Position numbers and translations under genes: made by a program. Positions 10,276-25,200 of a stretch of DNA of 35,726 nucleotides are shown here, in pieces; within the stretch, counting starts at the first letter, position 1; the number at the start of each line of letters is the position of its first letter. Location: contig JAESIW010000118.1 in assembly GCA_016802295.1 (NCBI GenBank), positions 1,106,302 through 1,142,027 on the forward strand, given 5' to 3'. The notes under the pieces are model-generated. The model worked only from the letters and a program-made list of their open reading frames with translations, was not told where the DNA came from and made no database searches. This stretch comes from Brachionus rotundiformis (lineage: Eukaryota > Rotifera > Eurotatoria > Ploima > Brachionidae).

Positions 10276-13200
10276 TTAATTCGAAACTCCTTTAAGATAA
10301 AAAACCCATTGAATGTTATTGGTAATACCAGCAGACTTTGGTACAGTGACAACCAATTTGGCCATTACATCTGCCTTGCTTGGGCTATCATTTCCATCGA
10401 ACCCGACCATAATTTTGTGTGTTTGATGCGCTTTAATAAGTTCGCTCTGCTTGGCCAAATGAAACAACGGGTTGTCAATGGCAAACGAAAAATGAAGTGC
10501 CGAAGTGAATACGTTCTTGAACTCGATTGGCCGTGTGGTGCCCGATTTGATTATGAACGGGCCTTGTGGCTTGGGTGGTAAACAACTGCCGAACAGCGGT
10601 ATCACATACTCGCCACCAATTGGCGAAACGAGGGTCAGTGTTGCTTTGGAATCTTTTAAATTGGTCGGCTCATAAGTTACATCAAACGAGACCTCGATGC
10701 CGCTCGGCACTGTGCTTGACACGGCCGCTATACTCTTGTCCACCTTGAAGTCTGGACTTGACACTTTGCACACATAGTCTGTTTTTTGCTTGCAAAAGTT
10801 AAGGAATTTGGCAACTTGTAGTTGCGAACTGCCCAACCAGGTTTTAAAGTAAATAGGTTTTTCGGCTGGTGCCGCAATCGCCTTCAAATTCAAGTCATAA
10901 ATACTGGTGCCCAATTCTGTCGATGTTATTTCCAATTTAGCTGTGCTTTCGCCACTCTTTAGCGGCAAGAATTCAAAATTGAAATCACCCTGACTTTTGG
11001 TGGATATGGTCACATTATTTGGTAGCAGTATTTCGGCCGTATTTGTACATGTGGCCGTAAATGTGACCGCATTTAGCAGAGGATTATCCAGCTTTAGTGA
11101 ATAGGAAACTGGCACACGTACCTGAGTGACCAAATCAATTGTGCCTATGCTGGTTGCCTTTATGGCTTTGAATACCATTTCATAATAGGCGTATTCACCA
11201 CTTGATTCATTTTTAAATATTAATTTGAGAACTGTAGCACCTTCTTTGTGCGCCAAAAAATTTAATTTGTAGTCTTTTTTACCATTGCCTGGTACATCAA
11301 TATAATCATTTCCCTTTATGCTGGTACTCGGATCTGCCTTGTCCGGCTTGACTATGTCAAATGACACTTTGAATCTTTGCGGCTTTTTGAGCCAATTTTC
11401 AATTTTTACAACTTCTGTATACGCGGTTTTGCATGGCACATCGCGCTGTATTTTACCAATCGGCTTTGGTGCATTGGCCGCACCGGTCAAATTGTAGAGA
11501 AGACCTGTACCATCAGGCAGTGGAAAAAAAACAGAACCAGTGTGTTTTTTATCATTTGTTGTCATGGTCATTGGACAATAGGTTATTTCATAGGCATTTG
11601 AATTGTTTGCCTCAACAATAAAGCTTTCCAAGCCGGAAAAATACTCTCCATCAATTATTGGTCTTAGACTCCATTGGGCATTTGTTCTGTTCCATATGCT
11701 TATCTGTTTGGCCTCTTTTTGACGCACATTGGTTTCAAAGTGATGCAACTCTTTCTGTGGTACTATTTGAACACAAGAGCCCGTCAAAGTCAGCAAAAGT
11801 GGTTTATTTCCTTCAATAAAACATTTCACATTTTCTTTGCGCAGGTCACTGCTCAATTCACCAGGGGTCAAAGTCACATCAAAAGTTATTTCCATGCCGG
11901 CAGATATGTATCCAATGGCTGGATAAATAGAGAACTCTGGTCGCATTTTGTCCACATCCCAGCGGAACGAAGCGCCTATGTCACCATCGTTATGCATTAG
12001 TATGCGCTTGGTGGTCGAGCACTTTTGTGTTATGGCGCCAAATGGTAATGTATTGCTCTCGAGCCAAATGTTATAGCCTAAACAAGCACCTCTTAGTGAA
12101 CATAATGGCACATAAATGCCACAATACTCAACAAATACATCTTCAACAAACTTGGCCACTCGTCTCTTTGGTGCAAATTTTACCACCAAATCAAGAACCT
12201 CATTTGCTTTGAGCCAAATATTTTGCATTGGACCCATTTCTATTTGACACTTGTCTGCACTCAACTCGACACTCTTTGGCTCAAATACCAAATTGAACAT
12301 AACACCAGTACCACTTTTGTTAACTATTTGAACAACTTTCTTGCTCTGTTTGCCAATTTCAAGAGTACCCAAATCGATTAGTTTATTATTAACCTCGACT
12401 AGTTCAAGCCTAAGCTGTGTACCGGAGCCTTTGAGTTTAACCTGACGCCTTGTGAGTCCATTTATTTCAAAGAGAAGAGTTTGCTCATAGGACTTGACCT
12501 CGCGGGGAATAAAACTTAGCAAAACATTGGTCGATTTGCCAGCTGGCAATATTTGTTGCTTAAAATCGAACTGAAATATCGAGTCTAGTTCGCTTAGACA
12601 CGATATGTTCAAGTCTTTGTTGCCTCGGTTGGTAATGGTCAAGTTGGTTGTGTTCATTTTCATACCAGCTTTGTACACAAAACATTGTCCAAAGTCAAAC
12701 TGATGAAAGCTAAAGTGCAAGTCTGGCCTTACGGCTATTCCGTCCAAGTGCACATGGTACACTGAACCATTGTCTACTTTTAGTATTAGACTCGCTATTG
12801 TGGACTTTTCTTGCTTGGCATGATACTTTAAAACACAATGTTTTTTATCTCCTGGATCTATGTAGCCATTTGTAGGCTCAAGAGAAAAGCATTGCAATGA
12901 CTCGGCTGATTCGCTTGTCATGAACCATTCAAAATTTGCCAAATGCTTGCCCTGATTGACTATGTACAAATTTCTGAAGCATGTTTCATTTTTTTCCACT
13001 TCGCCCATGTGTATTTCATTGATGCATGTGTCAGAGAATTCGATCCTGTTGCCAGTGGTCGAATCCTCGCAGAACAGAGCTGTTTGAATGGAAAAACCCT
13101 CGCCTTTTACATTTAGAGACAAGGCCTTGTGAGACGAGTCTATTTTGCATTTGAGGTTGAAAACACTTTGGCGTTGCTCTCTGGGCGTGAATGATAAACA

Positions 13201-16200
13201 AATTGGCTTTTTGCTGTTTGGCTCAATGATGCCTGATGCCGGATTGACCAGTACCACTTCGGATCGTGAGTCCGTGTAGCAGCTAGTCTGGTCTATTTCG
13301 AATTTTAGTGGCTCATTTTCTTGATTAATTATATTAACTATTTCGCTACCAGTGCGGCCTATTAGCAATGGTTTGAACATTATATAGGACTTGTCGAATA
13401 TTACTCTGGGCTCGACAGTTATGCCAACTAAAAGCACTGGTATAGACAAGTCTAACTTTGGTATTGAAAATCGCCAAAAGCTTTCGTCTGTGCCGATTTC
13501 GGTCGGATCGAATTCGAAGCCTATTTGAGCCTTGCGACCACTTGGCAAGAAACCACTTGTCTTCAGGCATGTAAATTGATTGTGACGCTTTCCATCGTTT
13601 TGGTCCTCTTTAGTCCATTCGAAATCGTAGTCAATATTGGTCGGATTAATGATTTCGAATCTTTTCACAATTTTTTTTCCCATACCGATACAATTGAATT
13701 CGACTACTTTGGTCAGTGGATCAAGACCGAGACCAGAGGCGGCACCAGATGGTCCAGGAAGGTCTGGATTGCGACGACCAGATGTTATGTAGTCCGATTC
13801 TTCCAATTCAAAGTGACAATAGGGTAGCAGGCCGCGACCTTTGACTGGTATTATATGGCCAATTTTTCCCTCTTCACTATTTGGTATTTGGCATATTATT
13901 CTTGCTTGGTAATCATTGACGTTCAATGGTGAAAATTTAACTTTGAATGTTTGGGTTTTGCCAGGCTCTATTTTGCCAAACATTGGCTCCACACTAAACG
14001 GAATATAGCCACTTTCGGCAATGGAACTCGGAGCGTTCTGGCTCAAACTGGAATCGGCTCTGTTCTGCGACTCAGGCCTTAGAGGCTGAATGGCTGAATT
14101 AATCATATTCTCATCTAGATTTCGATTAGATTGATTATCTTCTGTCTCTAAGGAGTTTTTATCTTTTGATTTGCGACTTTGTTTCGATGATTTGTCATCG
14201 ATGTTCTCCTTGCTGTTGGTTTTTTTTGGATTTGAACCTTTGGTATCTTTTTTGGAATCTCTTTGACCTGGTTTGCGAAAAGGAGAAACGCTGTTGTCCG
14301 TGTTAGATTTGCTTGTCTTGGAAGTACGTCCTGGTGGCGACTGTGAATGTTCAGGGGTTGGTGTTTCAGGCTGAATTTGTGGTGTAAATGGACGACGCGA
14401 GTCTTCCATTGAAATCTTCCAATTATAATCAAAAGAAATTTTGCCACGGTTTATTACAGCAACCCTTTTTTAATTAGAAATATAAGTTTCTTTATTTTGA
14501 TTTAATCAATTTTAATTAGATTTTATTATCATTTAATTATTTATTTCAAAATATTTTTTTTAAAGAGTTTTAAATTTTGATTAAATAAATACAATTAAAA
14601 GTTAAAATTATTATCAATTTTTTAATTGATTATATTAAAATTCAATTTCAGATAAATGATAAATATTATTTAGTTTTTTCTTTAGAGAATGTCTTTTAAG
14701 GTTTGTGATTTTTTAATTCTAATTCCAAGATCATTTTCTTCAATTATTGAAAAAAAAATGATTAATTAATCTACTTGAAAAATATGTTATTCATTTTACT
14801 TTGATTAATCATATTTAAAATGGTTATTGTTATTATCAGGAAAAATCTCTATAAATGATTTACTGATTAATGAAAAAAAAACTAGCTTATAATAATTATT
14901 AAAAAGATTTTAGATTAATTAAAATCTATGATTAATCATACAGACTAAAATTAATTATCAAATTAGCATTTAATTTCTTGAATTTATCTGACATGGTTGA
15001 AATGGTTTAAAATTAAGCTCATATTAAAATCTTTTTAATAACTTAATTAATAAATAAAAAAGAAATTTTTTTTTTTGACAAAATAAAATTTAATAATTAA
15101 TAAAGAATAAAATTATCTATTAAATGTTTGCTTACTCGAATACTCTTGTCTGGAACATGAGTGTATCTTTGAATCTGATGGAGCTAGTCTTGCACCTAAA
15201 GCGCGAGAAGTCACAGTTAGCACTAACAAAGACATCTAGTGGTTGTATTGTCTCATCTGACTTGGTATATTTGGGCTCGGTCTCAATTTCGACCACTTTT
15301 TTCCTAATTATCTGCTTATTGCTCATTTGGCTGTTGTTACTAGCTGTCTGTTGTTGATTGTTGAATTGATTGACCGAATTGGAAATGTTAGCCTCGCTCA
15401 TTTGACGCTGACCAAACAAACCAGATGAGGATACTTCAGCATTAGCCACAATAGAACTTTGCATAAATTCATTCACATACTTGACAATGGTCATTCTATC
15501 GTCCCAATCTTTGACCTCACTTATAGGCTGTTCGAATACAATTTTGGTCAATTGACATTTATAGAGCTCTTTTTTAAGTAATTTTGGTTCCAAAGATTTA
15601 AAACTAACAGTAATGTCTTTGGCACATCCGGCATGTAAATGACCAACACGTGGAGAGAATTGAACCAATGAAGATGATGATTGTTCAGTAGGCGAACTTT
15701 GTCCTGTGCCAGCGGGCCATTCAAACTTGTAGCATTCAGTCTTGCTTAAATTTCTCATGGTAAACAACAACTGCTTTTTATCATTGGTATAAACATCACC
15801 AAAATTAATCACATTTGGCTTAATGGCACATGCGTCCTCATCGGATAGCATTTCTTCTTCGTCAAAGTTTGGCAATATGTGCAAGTTCTCAATGGTCACA
15901 TCTTCCATGTATCCTTCGCCGATCATTTGAATCATGGTATCTTCAAATTGATTGTCTGTCACGGTCAATTGAAGAGATGCTTGGTATGTTTGGACCAATT
16001 TTGGCAAACATGTAACAGTAAAAGTCACCTGACTATTAGGCTGAATCACCACAGACGACACTGATCTCTCATTGAAAACAACTCCTGTTTTGTCGACTGG
16101 TTTTAGTTTAAAAGCCGAATCTGGATCTATTAAATAGAAATTGACTTTGGCTGCCAAATTGCCATCATTGGCAAGCACTAATTGTTGACTATCGGCGCTG

Positions 16201-19200
16201 TTTACAATGCAGCGTTTGAATAGCATCATTGTTTGGCCTTTTTTGTTGCGTATGTTTGGCTTAAGTACGGTAAAGCGTGGCAAATTGCCATCACCATAAA
16301 TTTCAAAATTGATTGTTTTATTTTTAATGTTGGAGTTAAGTGTTTCCAAAGAGGCCTCAAAAAATGCATTGTAAGAAGTCATTGAAGTTGGAGTAAATGA
16401 AACAATTGCATATATGTGAGAAAATGGTGCTATTTGAACCTTGGAAGGCTCTATTTCAAAAACTGACTCGGCCATCATTTGTTGTCGAGTTGACTTGGTA
16501 CTAGATAGTTTATTGCTTAGGCTCAGATTAACATCAATTGGTATCTTATTGTTGTTCATTAGTTTGAACCTAGCCTTGGCTGTTCTGGCCACGATTACAT
16601 TGTTGAAGAAAAATTTGTTCTCATCCTCAACATAAATGCCAACGCCCATTATTCTGGGATTGAACGAGGACAAAGATGGCACAATTGTGTGCTCTTCGAA
16701 GATTTCATTTGAACTTGAAATACTTGGCTGGACAGACTCGCAAGCCAGTTTGTACATGATGCCATTTGGATACTCATTCATGTCCCGGTCGACTATATCT
16801 ATTATCAAGTCCTCTTCGAAGTGACCGGGCGAGTCAGGCGCACAGTCCACTGTTATGATCTGATGGCCGCCTTGTGGCAATAAGATACCATATGCTGGCG
16901 TTACCGTATAAACACCACACTGCAGTCTAGCTTGATTCTGATTACCATCCCTATTAATAAATTAATATTTTGTTAACAATAATAAATAAATTTTTTTTAA
17001 ATTATTTCATTATTTTATTATTTTAAAACATGTTAAAAAAAAGCAAATGAACAGCCCAAACAGTGATAAGATAAATAAAAAAACTTCATGCGATGCTAAA
17101 AGCGTTTAACGCCAAGTCTACCTGAGAAGAATATTCGGCTTAGAGCCGATTTTGCTGATTAAGCTGTACCTTTGTTTGTTTAATGTATTTAAATCTGGAT
17201 CAGAGTCCGAGTCAGGTAAATCGATAACTCTTTAAAAAATTGGTTTAAAATTAGCAAGAGCATTAGTTGTGCATGTGGTCAGCAAATTAATTCAGCAGAT
17301 AATTTTAACTTACTTTGATTGATTTTTGAGCGATTCTGGCGTATATTTGGCTATTGTGAATTTAAAGTCCAGCTCTCCTTTGTTCTCGATGATAAATCGT
17401 TCTTGTCTTCTTGTGTTGTTCAAAATGGCACCAAAATTTATTTCAGATTGAGGAGTGATTGAAAATCTTAATTAATTAATTAATTAATTAATTTAGTTTT
17501 TTTATATTTTATTTTATTTTTTTAATACTAAAAAATTAATCTTAATTTATATGCTTCTAATAATGATTAATAAATGATAATCACATTTTATATCATTTAT
17601 TAATCATTTAACTTTCACACGAGTAAAAACCACTAGGATCCTAAATCGGTGAGGAAAAATTATTTTAAACAATAAGAAACCAAAGCCAAGAAGGATTTGA
17701 GATCTTAAAAGGATTTTAAATTAAAAAATAAACAAAACTCTCAAGCATTTCTTAAATTTCTCTAAACATATTATCTTTCATCGTCAATTAATGGGAAATT
17801 TATTTTTTTAGGATAAAAAATTGACAGTCATAATCAAATTCTCATGTATTAATTAATGCAATATTTAAAAAACAATTTTTAAACTGTCTTTTAGTCTTGA
17901 AACAGTTAATTCGATTCAAAATCTTATCAAAAATTTAATTTTTTTTAATTTATTTTGAATTTGTTTAAATAATTTTCGAATACAAGTTTAGTAGAGCTCT
18001 TAAAATAATTCAATAAAAAATATTCTTTATGCTTATAATTGATAGAGTAAAAAATTAAAATATTAAATTATTTAAAAAAAAAACTAATTAAATAATTTAT
18101 CAATTTAATCATTTAAATCATTATTCTTAAATTTTATTTTTATTACAATACTTTATTTAAAATAATTAAGTGTCAAAACTTACTTGCTAACAATGGCTTT
18201 GAGAGATATTTTTATTGGAATATTGGCAATGACAGATCCATCGTTCATGGACGGCTCTATAATTTGACATTTGAGCACAGGCGCATCTTTGACAAATATC
18301 TCTTTCTTAGGTTGAACAGAGACTGAAATAGTTTGATTTTGTGAGTTTTTATCTGAGCCAGGCAGGTCTCCGAACGCGGGAGACACAGTTAGGTATTTGA
18401 GCAATTCGGCAGTATTAGGTCCAGTAGACTCGGTCAAAAAATTAAACTTGATGGGAAATTTTCCCTTATTTTTCAAAGTACAATTTAATTTGTTCTCATT
18501 GTTGACTCTCACATTGCCAAATTCGAGTCCTCCATCATTTCCTTTTGGCAAATTGATCTCCAAAGCCACATCATAGGCCTCAGCAATCACCATTATGGCA
18601 TGATTTTCCATAAATCCCAGGAAACTATTTACAGAAGAAACAAGCAATTTGAGAATCTTTTTGTCCTTGGGTGTGATATTAAGTGGTCTGAGAGCCCTAA
18701 AATGCATGACCAAATTAAATGACTGAAATGGCTCGATAACCCCACTGATCTGGCTGCACACAAACTCCTCTCCAAGCAGATCAATACCATCCAGACGCCA
18801 TTGCACCGGTATCAGTGTGTTATTTGTCATTTTGATCTCTTTCGAGTCCTTGCGATGGAGCAGAACTTGTTTAAAGTTAAAGTCTTTTTTGTCCAAGACC
18901 AATTCTGGTTTTTGACCATGGCACGAGACTTTAAAAGTGATCGGCTCAGGGTTTTCTTTTACGCAACAAACAAGAGTGTCCGTGTAAATTTTGGGATCAC
19001 GCGGACAAGCGTATACTTTGAGCTGTTTGGTCTCGTTTGGTTTCAGAACCAATTCTGATGGCTCCAAAAAAAAGCAGCTATCTGTCTTGTCATTTGTGTC
19101 GTCGAGGAAACAAAAACTAACCTCGGCATCCAATGGTGAAACATTGTGAATATTCAAGTTTTCAACATACTCTGGAAATTTACCTTCGCGACATCTGTCT

Positions 19201-22200
19201 TTGTTATTACCAACCAACAATGGACCAAATTCGAACACATCATCGCTCAACAAATACTTTTTGTTTACAATTTCGTTTGGCTCTTTGACTTTCTTGCGAC
19301 TATTGAACACAATTCTTGGCTCACGGCTTATTGTTGGAAAGGTGCAAACGCCACGACAATGCAGCTGATATCTTCGCCTAGTGCCCATAATCTCAAAGTT
19401 GAGTGTTTGATCAAATTGGCCAGTTTCTTCTGATGTGAATCTCAAACGAATGGACATTTCAGAGTTTGGTGGCAGAATCCATCTAAATCTTTGCAATTTT
19501 TGACTTTGTTTTTCAATTGAGCTGCCATCAACAGACGCTGTTCCATCTGCTGGATCCTCAGCTTTGTTTCCGCTCAGACTTGAAGAGCCGTGATTTGGTG
19601 ACTGTGCGCTGGTGTCACGCTTGTTTACACGCGAATCAGTACGCTTCCTCTCTCCACTTGCGCGTCGCTGCGTTTCCAAGCTGGTGCTGCGCGCTTCGTT
19701 TCGCGATGTGTTTGTTTTTTGTGATTTGGTTGACTTGGATTTGGCTGATGGATTGTCAGGCGTTTTTTCACCTTCAAGTCCACTGCCCTCTGGTATGATG
19801 CTTATTTCTTGCTTTGGCTTAATGTCCGGTATTAGGTTTCTTAAGTTATTTTAATTAGTTTAATTGCTATAATTGACTAGTTTTAATTAACTTACGGGTC
19901 ATTCTCATTGTTGGTAACAAATATGTAATGACTGAATTCTGCACCAGCTGGTGCTTTTCTATAAACTGGATATGGTACTACTGCAAATGTAGCTGGTGGG
20001 GGTATCGGCGGTCCTTTTGGACCTAGACCCATACCATCTAGTACTTCGGATATTGGCGGAAATTTCGGATGCTTGAATACCTCATCCAATTCGGATTTGT
20101 TAACATTGTCCAGTATTACACATGGTACTCCAATTTGGTCATCTTTTTTCTCTTCGGTTTGCATATTTTGATTCGAATCCTGGTTATCAGGATCATCTTC
20201 TTGGTGCTGTTGATGCAGAAGTAATTGCTGTTTTTCGGCTTCGGCCTTTAGTTTTTCAGCTTCGGCCTTCTGCTTCTCTGCATCGGCTTTTTCTTTTTCT
20301 TTTTTCTCTTTTTCTTTATCTTCAAAAATTATCATTTATTAAAAGTTGAAAAATAAACTAAAATAGCTAATTCAGGTATTTTGGTTTACGATGGGAATTT
20401 ATGTATGGTTACAGACAACAGACAGCTTACCTGTCCATAAAAGTGAAAAATAGATATTATTTAAAAAAATGTCTAGCTGATTGCATTTTTTTTTCGAATT
20501 TCCTTGAAAAATTTTATTAATTTTCGTTTAATATTTATTTATTTTACATGTTTTCCTAATTAATTCTGATTTATTAACTAGTTCATTTTCGATCAATTGA
20601 GTTAATTAATATAATTAAATTCAATAACTTAATTAATTATTGTTTTTCTATTTAAAATTTTAATTTTAATTATATATAAAAGGTTGGAATTTTTAATTAA
20701 TTAATTTATGTTAGATAAATTAAATTAATCAGTATTCGTATTTTGAAACTATTTTAAAAATAAAAAATTTATTAAAACTTAAAATTTGATTTTTCTTTTC
20801 AATAGATAAAATTTATCACTTAGTTTACTTAATTTAACAATTTTTTATTGTATTATCAAAATTGATAGATGGACAAAAGCTTATTATCTAGTTAATTTTA
20901 AAAAGTTAAATAATTAATAAATAAAATATTTAATTTTTTAACATACTTTTACATTAAACATTAATAATTTTATCATTTATATTATTTATAAAAAAGCTTT
21001 TTAAAAGATCAACCTATATTAAATACAGTTTAATAATATCTGTAATAATTTTATATTTAAATTAGCGAATTTTTTTTTTCAAATAAATATAAATATTATA
21101 AGTTTAATAAATAAAAATGAATATTTAAATAATAATTAATTTTTTCAACTAAGAAATAAAAGAAAAGAGTAGAAAAAAAGCGCTTACTTTTTTGATTTTT
21201 ATTATTTTTCTTATGCAAATGGTCATCTGGATCTGACTTTTCAGATGGTGATGGCTGTCTGAATACTGTGCCTTGTGTTCGGTCCCAAGCTTCGAGCAAA
21301 TTGCACAATTCCTTAAAGTGTATGTCAAATGTTTTAAATCGTTGCTGCAGGAACTTCTCAGCTTCTTTTCTTTTTTCCTCTTCTGGGTCAATTAGTTTCT
21401 CCTTGACCATTGACTCTTCTTCAATATTTTTGGCATTCTTTTTCGGCTTTTCGCCATTTTCCTCCACAGATGACCGTGTATGTGGTCTTTCAGTGCCATT
21501 AGGCTGTGTTAGCTTTTCATTTTTAGCCTCTATTTTGCCTTCTTTGGCATCTTTGGCGCCCTCTTTTTTTCCTGTATTATTCTGATTCTGAGCCGTCGAC
21601 TTCTTATCACTTTCTTTACTAGTCATAGTTTTTTTCTTCTTTTTTCTTGAAAAAAAAAATTAGCTACCAAGTCCAGCCAAGTCTGGTAAATAAAAGCATA
21701 CTGTTTTTCTTCTTCCATTCTGGCTTGTTGCTCGGCGAGCTCCTTTTCGATGCGTTCCCTCTCAGCCGCTTTTTCCTCGGCCTCCTTTTTCAACCTGTGC
21801 TTCTTGGTCTCCAGGAAGCGCTCATCGATCAACTTTCGTCTTTCCGATGGCAGCGAATTATAGGCATCCTCGTCCATTTCCTCTATTTCGCGCTGTTCCC
21901 TCAGCTCTTGCTCTTTTCTTAGTCTTTCCTTTTCCTCTTGAAGCTTGGCCAGTTCGGCCTTGTACTTTTGATAGTCTGACTTTAAAATCAAAAAATAGAT
22001 ATATCTTCTGTTGTTGAATGCCTTGAGAACAGCTGTGGCGGCCAGGAGATTATTCTGTGCAAACAGAGTGTCCAAGCCGTCGATTATGATTCCTTTGTTG
22101 CAGTCCGAGAGTAAAAATCTCTCGCTTAAAATCTCGACCAGAACTTCTTCTGGTAGAACTGTGCTCATGAAGCCGTCTTCGTTGCTGAACAGATTGGTAG

Positions 22201-25200
22201 CGATGCTGAGTTTGCGCGCCACTGGTCCAGACAAAGGTGGCGGTGTAGATGGCTATTTTAAATTAAAATAAATTAATTTATATATTTCTAATTAATTAAT
22301 AATTAATAAGATTATTTATTATTTAAATAAAAGAAAAAAGTCTATCAATACATGGTTAGATGATTGATCTGCATTGGAAGCGTCTCCCTTTAGCTTTTTG
22401 CCAATTTTTATGTTTGCATGTGAGTCGCCAGCTACTGATGTTTTTTTGCTTCCGGCAGCATTTCCTCCAACACTGATTGAGTGCTGAGCCAAAGCTTCCA
22501 CACTTAGACCACCAGATTGATTAGCCGTATTTTGGCCAATCAAATTTGCATTTTTGGCAACTTCAGCTTTTTCCTCTTCGGCTGATTTGGTCGCTGCCTC
22601 GGCACAGAACTGGCGTGCTTTGGCAGCTGCTGCCGATGTACTGCTAGCCATGGCTTCAATTATAATCGAATCTATGGTAAGCAAAGCGCATTCGTAATGC
22701 TTGGCAAGAGCCACTGCTGCTTGACTTTTGCCAGATAAGGGTGGTCCGTGCACAACCATTGAGACTCCTCTTCTGTTCCTGGCAGCGCGTCCTTCACTCG
22801 ATAGATCAATGCCCAAGTATCTTGCTATCGAATCAAAGACCGGATTCTTTTCCACATCGCCAACCGCTTGCTGAGAGTCTGACGATTCAATTTTGACCTC
22901 TTGTTGCTTATCCATCTCCTCGGCTTCCGTGTTTTCTATTTCATTAATGGTATCGTGAAGAAGTTGTTTTTGTTTTTGGTCCTCTTCTTCCAATTTTTTC
23001 TGCTGATCCTCGTAGTAGTCATACAATTCAATGGGAAGCTTATCGCCCACATTTCTGGGCGGCAGTAGAACTGTGTTGTACTCGTCGTAGCCGCGGATTA
23101 TTCTCAAAATTCTTTCCTCTTCCAGATAATTTTTGTCAAATTCAAGATTGTATATTTCAATTGGATACGAACAAGGGTTGGCTATTTTAACTTCTTGTTC
23201 GTCGCCAGCACTATGCGGCAAGATTGGTTCGAATTCAATGGAATTTTTGCTCAGCTCGATCCTGGGTTCCTGGCCTTTTCCTTTGCAGAGTATCATTAAA
23301 CGCTGACTGCTTTGAGCCATTCGAATGGTCAATCTTTCTTCGTAGTTCGTTTCCTCAGTTGGCATAAACTTGAGTTGTATATTGGTCTTTTGGCCAGGCA
23401 TTAGGATCCCGCTTGGCGGCATTATTTCAAATATTTTTGGCTTATTTTGTTCAGATTCAAGTTTTTTCTTTCGCTTTAGATGCATTGGAGTAAATTTTTC
23501 TTCTTTCTTTGGCAAATAAGAGGCTGACCAGTCACATCTGACCTCCTTGTGGTTGTTCAATTGGACAGTTATGATCTTACACTCGCCACATTTTACATCG
23601 GCAAAGTCAACAATGTCATTTGTTATTTGCAGATCTGGCATTGTGACATTGGCTTTTAGGCGAAGATTTAAAATAGGCCCATTCACTATCTTAAATAATT
23701 AAACTCTAATTAGAACAAAAAAATAAAATAATTTTTTAATAAAATTTAAGTACATTTATTGGTATGACATGTTCGACGGGTCCAAGGCCAAGATTTGCAC
23801 CTCTTGGATCAAATGTGACCACAAATTCAACAGATACATCATGAGGTAAATATCGAACTTTTTCAAGATCGATTAGAAAACCTGTCTTGGAGAAATTTTG
23901 TCTTTCGATTTCAAAGCTGGCTGATATTTTTCCCATATTGGCTGCACGGACCACATGAGTCTTGACTGTACCAAGGATAACATGACCAAAGTCGAGAATG
24001 TAATCAGGTAGAAATGGTCTTCAAAAAACAAAATCAAATAGATAAATAGAACAAAAAAATATGGCTTAACTACTTTATCTTTTTTTTAAGTTGACTTTTA
24101 GAGCTGATAGATGTCTTATTGGAAACAGCACTCTTTAATGGCAGAGCTGAATTTTGTTTAGATTTTTTAGGACTTGGGCCTTGTTCTAGAACTTCTTCGG
24201 CTTTTGAATCATTACTCGCACTAGATACAACACTTTGGTTATCATTTTCCAAAGGAATTACTTGAAACATATCAGCCGTGTATGTTTTGACAAAATTTTC
24301 TATAGCTAGTCTATCTATTTCCACTTGGATATCCAACTCGGGCACCAAATGTAAAGACTTGGCAAAATTATAATTAGAAATATTTAAAAGAGATAAGAAT
24401 TTTCTTTTTTTTTACATTTAAATCTTGGTCAGATTTTTGGTCAGTATTTTTGACAAGACTCTTAGCCTCATCTTTCAGGTTGATATAATTTTCATTCTCA
24501 AATCGCGGAAGGTCAAGCATAATGTCCGCAAAGCCGGCATCGCCTTCGATCAAAATGTCCTCAGGGGCAAAATGTGATATTTGTAATTGGAATGTTTTGG
24601 AAAATTTCTTAGGACTGCCAGGCAGATATTTGACTGTTAAGGTTTCGGTTTTGTCCGCCTCTATTGAACCCTGATGAAAAATGGAAAAAAAAATTTATCT
24701 AATTTGTTCTATATTTTTATCTGTAAATACTTTAATTGGAACTATAATTGGTGCGTCTGGCTCAATGACATATTCAGTCTGATTTTCATAATCAATTCCA
24801 ATCATGCTATACTCAATGTTAACTCGGCCTAAATTTTTAATTGTAATTGTTGCTTCGCTTATTTCATCATAAGGCTTTAAGAAAACAAAATCAATTAGTT
24901 AATTATTAAATTATTCTATCTTAATAGTTACAATATTTCCAAAATTTATTTGTCTAGTATTTAATTCATAATTAAGTACAGAAGCTTCGCCGCGAATATT
25001 AAGCTGATAATCTGGTCCATTTTCGACCTCACAGACTGCTTTAACATAAGCCTGTATTTCCTTATGACCAAAATAGGTTATGGTCAAATTTTGAACTTCA
25101 CCAGGATTGAGCGTGCCAAACAAAGGAGTTATGTTGAAAATTTCTTCAATGGTTGGAAGTTCGCGCTCACCATTTCTGGTTAATATTTCTTCTAGTTTGC

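Noticed and set aside
10276..14409. A separate 1,377-residue gene starting at the ATG at 14409
   Set aside because: The frame stays open upstream to 14464 with HYDIN-like residues (VINRGKISFDYNW) and joins in phase 2 to the exon ending at 15136. The ATG is internal to HYDIN.
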